Assembly: GCF_964204645.1 (NCBI RefSeq)
Contig: NC_134028.1
Span: forward strand, 24,402,153-24,466,152
DNA from: Tubulanus polymorphus
Taxonomy: Eukaryota > Nemertea > Palaeonemertea > Tubulaniformes > Tubulanidae
Direction: 5' to 3'
Length of the DNA stretch: 64,000 nucleotides
Shown here one piece after another: positions 11,448-23,400 of the stretch (the first letter of the stretch is position 1; each line of letters begins with the position of its first letter). The translations under genes and the position numbers were made by a program. A model generated the notes under the pieces. It was not told the DNA's origin. It saw nothing but the letters and a program-made list of their open reading frames with translations, and did no database searches.

Positions 11448-14400
11448 ATGGCGAAAATACTATTATTATTCGTTCTAAACGTGAGTATATGTTAAAGAAA
11501 AAAACCGTTTGTGGTGTTCGTATTTGAAAACTAATTAACGAAAGACAATTGGGCTGCAAAAATTAAATGGTTATAGCGGAAAATGTTTTTTGAATGGATC
11601 TTAAAAATTTCTATTTGTTTTGTTGATAACGATGAATAGAAAAAATGCGCAAGCATCGGACGCCTATCATTATCGGAGTTATATAATTAGGAAAGCTCAT
11701 GTTTTTTTTAGAAATGATAATCCATGTTTTCCCATGAGAAATATAGCTGGATTTATCCAGGGAATTACTTTCAGTATTTCATTACTAAACAGTAAGATTA
11801 ATAAATACAAATTATTTATACGTTTCGTGTAACGGATAATTTTCATAACCTTATCAATTTGAATTGTGCAATGATAAATTTTTTGCGGTGATACCGGCGC
11901 ACACCGCTATTTATACTAACGGATATCTATCTGAAATATATAGAACAAAATAATATTCCACATTCTATTCATGATCGAAGAGATTTGGTTTTAATTCATT
12001 TTGAATTTCGTTGATAAAAATTGCTATTGTGATGCCTGATTGCTTTTTTGTTGTCCATATAAACCAAGGAAATTAAATTAATTAATATGAGAATAAAATT
12101 TTGTTTTCAAAATTCTCTTCGTGCAGCTGGCAACTTTTAGAACAGTTTCCTGTTTCTTTAACGAATTGAGCAATTTCTAAACCACTTTCTGGCAAATATA
12201 CAATAGAATAAACGTATCGAGTGTAATTGTAACATAGAAACAAACGAGTCCTTGAGATAAGTTTTTGAAAATATAGAATTTCTGCCAGACTACCAGTAAC
12301 AAAGGATCGGAACAGCATCGACATTTTTGGTACCATTGCATCACTGTATCCACACACATACACATGCATACATGTGTATACGTATATACTTGAAATATTT
12401 ATAAGCAGTACAAAGAGATTATTGGAGTTGACTTTTTCGATAGGAAATGGCTTTTAGCGTCACTCTTCATTCGAAAACTGCCGCTGAGTGTCAATCAATA
12501 CCGAAGTAGTAGCCGGAAGTTGTATACAGTCCATTTCAAACCGTTGCATAATTGATAAGATATCTGACCTCGCTTAGAATCACTATAAACGAAATACCAA
12601 CACGTTGAATATATATTATTTCCACGCGATTCAGGTTTTTCAGAATCTTCACCACGCGCGACGTTTTGTCGTCGTCGTCGTCGTCGTCTTTAAACCAATG
12701 ATCATCTCATCTTGGTAAACGTATTATCTTTATCATTTACCGTATTCCTAAAGCCCAGTCCACGCGGAAAAACGAAAATATGTCGAAAAACGTTGCCGTG
12801 TGTGCGTTGGGCTTCATTCACAGTGTACAAAGCCGAAAGATACAGGTAAAATATTTCTACAATAAGAAAGCAGAAAAGAAGAGAGAAAAATCACTGGACA
12901 CCATAGGCTTGGATAGAAGTATCGTTTAAAAACCATTCCTATACTTTTAGATGTAGTTTGTTTTCAAAAATCGTTTGATTGATTGATTGATTTTATTTTC
13001 ATAGAACATAGTTCAGTATAATAATTTATCTTACAAAATACCTCAATGAACTATGAACTATGAAGGACTCGTCCAGAGCCTGAAGGCTGTAGCTCTGAAC
13101 AAACCATTCCTTTCCTATACTTTTAGATGTAGTTTGTTTTCAAATAAGTGAACGAAACATTTTAGTTATTTTGCCGATGCACGAACATGATAAAAAGTCA
13201 ACCCGCGTTCAGCCAATTCCCTTTTACCAGACTATTTCTCATATTATATGCAGAAAGACTAGAACTATTCATTTAATGCACAATGCCCGATCACTGTGGC
13301 GACTGTCAACAACACTTGGCTGCTTAACAAATATTGCCATTTCTGCGATCAATTTATCCGGCATCGTTGACAATGCGCTCGAAAGTACGAATCTTATCAT
13401 TACTTATTAATCGATATAATACAAGCTGAAATCGAAAGGTCCCTCTCTACACTACCACAATAGAGTTATATAAAAATCTAATAGAATCGTGAATATCACA
13501 TCAATTCATTGTTTTAAAGCTATTATACCGTTCCATCTGATAGTAGCATTGATTCGATCCCCAGTACTTGTTTTAGGCATACTCACTGCTATACGCGAGT
13601 CGATTTGAAATCCAATACACGCGTATATCTAAACAACCCACTAACGTGAATTCAGGGAGTGCTCAAATATTTACTAATTATTAATGAGTGAGCATCACTA
13701 GGGCTCAACACAAAAGAATGCAATTTCGACTATGGTCGAAAGACTGACAGGGTCCGGATTACAATCCGGTGGTATTTAGTACGAGCCCGAGTCTGGATTA
13801 CAGTTCGGTGGTATTTAGTACGAGCCCGAGTCCGGATTACAGTCCGGTGGTATTTAGTACGAGCCCGAGTCCGGATTACAGTCCGGTGGTATCTAGTACG
13901 AGCCCGAGTCCGGGTTTCAGTCAGTTACGGCAAACGTCATTGATCACGTACGCCACGACGGGTGCCAACTGTGACTAATTTATTTAGCCGCCTGCATCGA
14001 CGCCCAGGGCCAACTTCGGTTTTCGTAGCTAGTCGACTAGTGGTCGGAACTAATAACCGAACACACTATAGTTCGGTCGTAACGTATTTCACAGTGTCGG
14101 CCATCTTGAACCTAGGTCCGAACTGTAGCGACCGTGCTCAATTGCGTGGTCGACCATTTCCGGACTATAGTTCCGACTAACGGACATTCGGTTTCATTTA
14201 GTTCGACTATAGTCGACTTACTCCGATAACCGAAGGTGGCCCTGTATGACATGTTTTGAACTGCGTTCGCTTAAAACGATATAATCGTAGACAAGGTTTG
14301 GACAATGAGTCGAGAAGGTACGCGCTATCCGTGTAAGGTGGATGACGTGAGATATCCCACAATGATTCAGTCCGAGATTAATAATACTCGAATAGAAGAG

Positions 14401-17400
14401 AACTTATTAACACTATTAGTAATCATCAGCTGCGTCGATTGTTTTACGAGATTCACACGACGACTCGGTGACGTCGGAAAGCCGCCATTATCCCGATCGA
14501 GCTGACGCAGCGCGCCGACTACGCGCAAACAATATCTGAATTATACGTGCCAACAAACTCTAATGAAATTGTATTAAAAGTTACGACACTTAATAAAGAC
14601 GCGATGAAAAATGTCAATACAAAGGTTCGTGTAGCCGTATCGGTAAAACGAACGATCATATCATGTCATAATATATGTTCTATGCGAAGAGTTGTAGTAG
14701 TTGTATCGTAGTAGACACAGATAGCGCTATAGTTTTATATATGATACGAGCTTACTCTACTAATTCAGAGTAGAATAGAAGTGTATAATTGTTACTGAAA
14801 CGTGCCGTGAGAACAATATCGGATTCCCATTACCTAGATGACAGCGATCATCTTTTATTAGTTTGAATATTTTATATTCTCTGGGTTTCCTGTATTTTCA
14901 TTATTACTCTATATTGCACGAAAATTCACACGAAACCCTGCCAATTTTCTATCTTGTAATGTAATTTTGAAATGCAAAATAAATTTAGGAATTAAGAATG
15001 AAGATTTAAGAATGGATTTTTATTTCTCTTGAGTCCATCGTCAGGTGCTTGGTAGCTTCATCGGGTAAATAAGTCCAGTCACTGCTAGAATTTAAAGATC
15101 AGTAATGCTCTTTAATTAGTGTCACGCTGCAGTTTCTGTATTGAATGTACTCACCTGGTCAAGCTCATATCTTCAATAAAAACAAGATAACCTATAAAGT
15201 AACAATCTGTCTCGGCGTTTTACTGATATGTTTTACGCGGAAAAACAAACCGCAAGAGCTCGTTATTTTGTTTGTTTTTTTTTTCGTTTGTTAAAAGACA
15301 GTACTTCGCAACAACGTCAGCTCGGTCGTTCGTGGTCCTGATTCTGGCGCCGAGAACGGTCGACACCACGGAGGTCTCCGTCTAATGTTCGAGGGAAAAC
15401 AATTCTATGCAAATCTGTCCGTTCCGTTTTGATAATTGATGTCGAAATCGAATCGCGGGCCTGATATGCGTGTGTGCGTGTGAATTATATGAATGACACG
15501 AGCGAACTCCCCGAGCGTGACAGAATTTAAAAAGACTGCATCGTGAAATACATATAGCAAAAATGGATCGATTGCCTACAAATTAAAAAGAACTAATGAA
15601 TTTAAAAGAAAATTATAAAACATTTTTTTTTAATTTTCGATTTCATTAAAGTGTGCGCTAGCCGTATGTAGGTAGGTGAACGTGTTTATCGAGTATTCAA
15701 GTCAACAAAATGCAATATGAAACGTCAAATGGAAATGATTTTCCACGTTGTAATTTTTAGAACGTATTTCTGCGTCAAGCTTCGGTATGCCAGAATGCTA
15801 AGTAATTTTGTGACAAAAAAAACATGGCGATGATTTGAGATAGAACGATACCGAAAATAGCGCCGGTTTTCTTGAAACTGTCTCAATGTTTACCAATATT
15901 GCTAAGCAACATCGCCATACGTTATTAAACACTCTCTTCGATATTTCTCACGAACGTAAATTTGATATAATCCGTCAATATAGCGTCAACTCTTTTCTTC
16001 ATCTCTAGATATTTCCCGCTAGTATTTCATAATCTTTTCATCGCCATTTCTATTTTCAGATCGGTTACGCATTCGACCTGATTCTGGGTAAGTTATAGTG
16101 CACCATGCCTTCGTTAAAGTGATAGCATATGAAATATTATCGAATAATTAATTCATTAATCTATTCCGTTAAAAGGATTTTAACTCGGTTATCGTTGATG
16201 CCCTTGAGAAATTCTTAGATATATTCAATGGATTTTAGACAATGAACCTGGCCCCGAAAAATGTGTTCGTTTTCGCTTCGACCGACCTGTATTTCATCAA
16301 AGGGGAACCTCAAGCGTTCCTGTGGCAAGCAATGATCCGACAGGCTCGCTAGTAGTTACTCGGAAAATCGAATAACATTTTCTCTCATATAAATCAATTA
16401 CTGATGAATACTATATCGACATCTGACTAAGATAATGACATTTGGTGGGCCATGTGATAGAGAGTCTGAACATTTATGTCAAAGGTCTTACTTTTTGCCA
16501 TAAATCCAAATATGAATTGAACCGCAATCCTCAAAATATTTTTTCATAGATAATAGCCAAGAACTCTTTAATACATTGTTTAGATACAGATTAAAAGATA
16601 ATATATGAGGATTGGGTTAGTTTACTTTTCGGATACTGCATTTATCCAAGAATTTATCATTCTACGTTTGGCCTCTATACATAAAGACTGAATGCTCGCC
16701 ACGCCATCTGGTGGAATATCTGGAATTGCAGCTCCCCATTCAGACGATACCTGCATGTTTTTATTACTCGAAATGTCAGGCGATTTTCGTGATAGATTCC
16801 AGTGAATATTAATCCCCTGTACGGGTGGTTGTTGACGATCACGCAAACGCGCTCACCCAGTTTAAATTCGAAAGGTCGTCGATCTCTTTTGAAAACGGGC
16901 GTCGTCGACTGAAAAGTCATTTGTTTTCGTATCGGGACATGAAATATTTCCAATTCTGATCGAATCGAATCGAGTCGCGCGCGTCATTCAATCGGTATTC
17001 AGTCATTATCCTTTTACGCACGTCCTTCCATAGCAACGGCAATTGGTCGCCTAGCTACGCGTCATCAAACCTAAGATTACTTTTAGCATCGCCATCAATT
17101 ACCCGCTCTAAGCCGAGCTTATTATTGTTAAATCGGGTGACATTTCAACGGCGAAAAAAAAAATGCGTCGATGAAATTCTCGCTCAATGTAAGCGCTACT
17201 GATTTCATTTTTAAGTAGTTGCTGCAACAGAGAGATGAGTGTTTCGTGTTGAAATTCGCGGCTTATGCAAATTATTCATCGGCGCTTTTCTTACCTGACG
17301 CCATATTGGCCGTCAAGCGCATATTACCTCGAGTGTTGTTGAAAATGAAATGGAATCACAATCCATCACGTAACTCGCAAATCAATTTTTGAAAATATCT

Positions 17401-20400
17401 ATTTCAAATGCAGAATATGCTATCGGAAAGCATCAATTCTCCGAAATTGTCTACCGCAAAATACGTTTAACCTTTTACTCGAGAATTCTACATCTCTGGC
17501 TGAATTATTGTAAGATTCATCTTACACGGACATTGTCTAGATCTCGACTCAGACTAACACTATAAGTCTAAATCAATAGTCTGCAGATGACATCTACACA
17601 GATAATCGTAATGCTGCTTCAGGCCGACGATGATCGCATATTTCACCGGTCCTATTGTTTTGTCATCGTACGTAATAGTGCGAAATTGATAATTACCCAC
17701 ACGCGTATTTGAATTATTAACATCATTTCACCTATTACAAATGCGTCTACCATTTCCGCGGACTAATTCCCCCTTCCGGCTAGATTGATCGTGAGCGTTA
17801 CCTGTAATAACACAGCCCAGAGTTTTCAAGCGTGAATTTTAAAACATAGCCGTAAACCATGAAATATTCACTGGTTTTACTTGAACAAAAGATAAAAATA
17901 TGCCATCCAACTAGGAAATAGTACCATATTTTTTTCGATGAAATCATTTGCAACATCGTCCTTTGACTCACTACGTCAATTCGTATTCGCAAATTACCTA
18001 TAGCTATCCGACAAGCATGCACTTGCGTTGAAACAGCGTTGATGATAAATCAATTTTAAAAGACGGCGATTTTGATTATTTCTAATCAGTTCATTCGACG
18101 GTTCGCCAGAAACCCAGCGAAAGATCGACGTTAGTTCTAAATAAAGATAGTATAGATGATGTTTAGGCTAACATTTGTTTCTCGGTTTGAATTCAAAGAA
18201 TCGATAGTTTACGAAAAGTAAATATAATGAAGTTCTCCGATGTTTGCACAATGAATAATTCATACGCGAAAGAAGTGCTCTTCGGTTGATGAATTCATAG
18301 TTCATTAACCAAGGCAAATGTTTGCTATCGTTTCATTGTCCGATAATATGATGATATCGTACCAAAGAGAGATTTTGAAATTGGACGCCGACTGAGTAAA
18401 AATATGTGTGTCAGTGACGTCACTTAGTAGGAAATAGCGAACCACGCGATTTTTATATTCACGAGAATTTTACGACATTTGAAATACGTCTGTTTTTAAA
18501 CGGCGTTGAATCGACGTATAAACAATGGGAAAGTTTAACACATGGGGCCCGGTTCCATAATCCACTATCCCTAGGGGTAACTCCTCAATCTGGGTGTCGT
18601 TTCGTCTCCCTCATTTGCATATTCGTGATTTTTCACGTATTTTCCCGAATCAGCCACCATATCGCAGAGATAATTATTCTTCCACATCTATGAAACCCAG
18701 CCCAGGATTTTGGTAGGGTCTCAAACACGGCCCCGACCTCGGCCGTCGTTTTCCACGCGGTGTTAAACATAAAGTCGCAGGAAAACCGTTTTGAAAAGAT
18801 TTTTAACCATGCCCATAAGGCACTTCCGTAAGACGATCATTTTTGAAGATGCAAGATATTTTTCCTCATATATTCGGCAACAAAAGTACGACGCACGATC
18901 ACCCTTTATCAGCGACCATGCGTATGTTTTACTATGACAGAGGAATTTTGTAAAAACAAAATTTTCGAAACTAAATACATTGTGAAAATCCATGAAGTAA
19001 AAATAGTACAATTCTCATTTTTGAAAAAATTAATTGATTGTTAAAAATATTTTTTGCGGGAGCGTCATTTCCTCTCATTTGGCATATTGTAAAGGATTAA
19101 TCAGATTGCGTATCATACTGGCCAATACCCCTTACCTGTGCGTACAATATGGGTCAAATATTGGCGAGACATTCCGTTTAATTAGTTTTTCGATATTGAA
19201 GTGACACAACTATATACACACACGGTTAATGATTTTCGATATTACACGGTTTTTGAGTTCAGAGTGGTTTTTCATATTTCAAAGAGTATATATCATAATT
19301 ATATCATAATTTTTCTGAGCTCTGGGCAAAAACGTCAATTTACTTGACAAATTAAGAGATATTTGATGTGAAAGTCTACAAACACTCAAACTTATTTTCG
19401 CTGGGATTATCTGCGTTAGAAAATCCACTAGAACTGACATAGCGCTTTGCTAATAAACTATTGAATGGTTTCATTTAGTTTTGTATGTATCTTACACCAT
19501 GGACGTATAAACTAGTTTAAATCTAGTTTATACGTCCATGCTTACACATAGTCCTGAGAGGAACATAGCCTCTGGTTCACACATATTAGACCCTAGGCCA
19601 CATCGCCCCAGCCCGAACATAGCAGGCAAACCATAACACATAAGAGGTCGGAGCTTAATACCGAATTCATCGTCGGCCATCTTGGAACTAGATCCGAACT
19701 ATAGCGACCGTGCTCAGTAACGTGGTTCGCTATTTGCGGACTGTAGTTCCGACTAGCTGACATTCGGTTTCATTTAGTTCGCAAATAGTCAACTAATACC
19801 GATAACCATAGTTTGCCAAACAAAACAAAAGCCGGTCTCTCCACGGCGACACCTGGCTTAATTTAGCATGGGTCCAACTCAAATTTTGACAAAAATGACT
19901 TCACATACTTTTGCCTAAGTACCGCTAAAACTCAGTATCGGGATTTATGAGTATTAGGAAAACACTTTTTTGAATCGTCGAACGCACGCGAGCACCTGAA
20001 TCTAATAGCTCATCATCGACATTGCTTAGATTGCGTTTCGGATGAAAAATCAATGTAATTCTCTTAATGCAGTCATGAAACATGCAACCTGACAATCAAT
20101 CATAAATATAAAATGACATAAATAACTATTTATCCCAGTTTCAAACAGAAATGTTTTTATCTACGATAAACCAAATTTTGAATGAATCTGATCATAAAAA
20201 AATACACGATACTTTCTGTCTTTTAGGGGCCAAGTTAGGCTGTTACAAAGAAATGTCGGCCGTACCAAAATACCCAGTATCGCCGGGTAGTTACGATTTC
20301 ACGACTCTGACGCCTAGCATTTGCGAATCGCTTTGCGCAGTGACGTCGAGCGGTTATAAATATGCCGCGTTGAAGGCTGGTTACTGCATGTGCGGTAACA

Positions 20401-23400
20401 CTGACCCGACAGGTTTAATCGACGAACCGGCGAAATGTACGACCCTTTGCGGCGGTGACCCGGGCAAAACATGCGGTAGCGACACCCACGTCGACTTATA
20501 CAACGTGGCCGGGTTAATTGAAGGCCTGGAGTTGTCATTTTTACCGGCTGGGATTCAACTGCTGACGACAGCGCTGTCCACTTCAACAACGTTCGCTTAT
20601 AGCGTCAAGAAAGGTATCGACGTTCAGTATCAATTTGACTACGGCGTCGGCGGAGAGCGAACAGCACAAAATGTCACTGATATGGAGAAGTACACGTTTC
20701 GCGTGCCCGGAGAGTACTTTGTCAGTGTATTTGCCGGAGGTGGTGCAGTGCAGCAGGTAAGAAAATGGATATATGATTACAAAATGCGATGCGTAGTGTT
20801 TTATGGATGGTTTAAAAAAAGTGACCAGTTCCATCATAGAACGACTTGCAGTTTTTCTAGGTCATGACAACCATGTATACACTGATGAAACTTCAAGCTG
20901 TAAATTTGTCACGTGAACCCCCTCCATGTCCTGTGAAACCCCCAACAGTCCCCAACCCCCGGTTTTACGGTTATGAGTTAGGATTTTCCCCCGTAGGTAA
21001 CTATTGATGATTTGATGTATTAATGTACTTCTACAGGACCCAGTTCCACAGTTGTGAGTTAGAGTTAACTCTGAGTTAAAGTTAGTTCATTTTCAATGTT
21101 TTAACCCAGGGTCAAATCTTAACTCGGAACTGTGGAACTGGACCCAGCTCATCAGTCTATTAATTAAAACCCATAAATGAGTCTTACGTAAATGAGTCCT
21201 ATCAGTCATGCCCCGAATTCATGAAATCCGATATATGATATTTCAATTATATACAGCCCGTTTATAAAAGGCTACGTACTTCGAATCCGTTTCCGATTCA
21301 TCAGTGACGGGTATTCATTTAAAAACGCTCCCCGACTGTCACCGGGTTTGAACGATTTGATCAACGAGGTTCTTTTTGGTTCTCTTAACAATAGGAAAAG
21401 TCGGCTACAGTTAGGGTTCTCGTGCACGCTCAAGTGGGCAACATGGAGTTCCGGTGTCCGGAAGCGGTAGCGGTCGACGACGACTTCCTGTGCAACGTAA
21501 CGATATTCTACGGTAGCTACATGAAAACTAACGTCGACTTCAACGATGGAAAAAATGAATCGTTCTCCATTGGGGGTAAATCTTCCTGCGTTTTCTGTGT
21601 GTTGTTGAAAGAACTTAAACGTTTAGAATAAAAAAATGTATATCGCTCGTAATTTGATAGGCCGCCATCAGTAATAACCCCCTGTTTCACTCCCGGCAGG
21701 TGTGGTGGGTCTGTAAGGGAAAATCAAACGAAATTTACCAACCAAATAAATAACAGGGACAATCCCTATTTTAAGATCAATAACATGGTTGACACGTCAT
21801 GAATATTCGATGCTTGTCATGCGTCAAAGTCTCATGAATCCATTCATCAAATTTAATTTTCAATTATCGGGGATATGATCAATTCTAACTCACGTAAGTT
21901 CAGTTCTTACTCAGTTCTTACTGCGTTCAATTCGAATTAACTCTACAGTCAGTTTGAGAGCGTTTTATCGCTACAAAACGTCGAATTCCTCTTTATAAGC
22001 TTATTCTTAATGTTTCTGCAGAAAACCCTATTGTTATTTTGCAGATAATTATTATTCTTTTCCACACTGCGTTTTACTGAAATAAATGCGTACTGTGCGC
22101 TGCAAAATCTGTTTTTCGTTTAGCCGAGTAGTAAATAAAGCAAATAGGAAGAGCTCTTCGATTCTGATAATCGCCTACGCGAATCCACTTTTCAAACAAC
22201 TATTCGAACGGTTGAGTGCTTCTACTCGTGTCAAACAAATGCAGAAATTAATCGATAATCTTTTTCAAGATGTTACTGATAGAATATTTTCGATTCACTT
22301 TAGATATATTATCGTCGTGATAAATGATAATCGGTTTCGCTAGGGAAACCGGGTAGATCCTTATACTGATAACCCGATGATAACAAAAACCATATATTGA
22401 TTGACGTCGGCGGCAAGATGTCGTTCACGCCCAACTGATGAAACTCGTTAATGCGAATATCTTGTTGCTATCGGCTCAGCTTGGCGTTTCTAGGTGACGA
22501 AGTCTCGTTGGAACGATATTTCTCGTGACGCCTAATCGTTTTATTATTATTACTATGCATTAATATCGCGCAAGAATACGTTTTTTAATGATTTACTATA
22601 TGAACTATTTTCGTTGGACTCTCACACCCATAAACTATAAAGATGTAACATTAAAGGATGCAAAACCTGGAATACAGGGCCACTTAGATTAAGCGGGGGA
22701 TGCCAGTTTAACTTTACAAAGACCCGCAAGTGATCTGCAGTGAAGGCCACATTGGATTGGCTTTGGCTGCACTCATGGCGTATTTCTCCGCAAAAACTTG
22801 AGTAGCATGGAACGTCCAAGAGATCTGGATCGTAGAATACGTTTTGATCCGATTCCTAAATCGTAATTGACTAGTTATCCTCTGGACTTAAACCTGGGTT
22901 AACTCAGTTGACAATATTGAAATCAACTATCGGATGAGCATCAAGCCTTGTCTTTACTAGGCCCACTTAATGCCATATCTGAGAAACAGGTTTTTCTTGA
23001 ATTCATGTGATGTCATTCTTTTATCAAATTTGGCTGAACTTGTCTGTGTTTAAAAACTAATATAGTCACCGGGTGTAATTAACAAATATCGTTGCGTTTA
23101 TATTTTGTGTCTAGATCCAGTTTGGTCTCTGGCAGGGCCTGCCGTACCATCGCACGGAACACACGGTAGTAACGGTGCGAGCTTCACTGGTTTCCACGTA
23201 ATGCCTACCGCCGAATTTACACAATCTGGCTCCGTAATTGAATGGGAAGCGTTCGCAGAAACTGCCGGGACTGTAAAGATAGCGGTACGTATTGCGTTCA
23301 TACAAATTAATGAAAAATATTCTAGAATCTCTGTAATTTTACCAGTTTTGTTGCAAACTCAAGTATAGCTTTAGCAAAAACACGAAGTTGTCATATGGTT

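Larger units (their letters stand above)
11448..16087 (+). other. Polycystin: two micro-exons encoding the signal peptide
   Basis: Exon 1 codes MAKILLLFVLN (11448-11480, then GTGAGT). Exon 2 (16060-16087, after TATTTTCAG and before GTAAGT) codes IGYAFDLIL plus one base, which joins in phase 1 to exon 3 (GAKLGCYKEM). Together they give a short basic start, a hydrophobic core and small residues just before the first mature cysteine, as expected for a secretory signal. The ATG context is AAAAATGG. A three-codon upstream ORF (ATG at 11402, TGA at 11411-11413) would lie in the leader if transcription starts before it. Confidence 0.7.

Noticed and set aside
13769-13978. Open frame encoding 13-residue repeats
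   Set aside because: It is created by the 39-bp minisatellite; no start context, splice sites or domain support translation.
20151-20226. ATG at 20151 as the polycystin start
   Set aside because: This stretch precedes a good acceptor (TCTTTTAG at 20226), lacks a signal peptide, and the phase-1 entry fits the micro-exons at 16060 and 11448.
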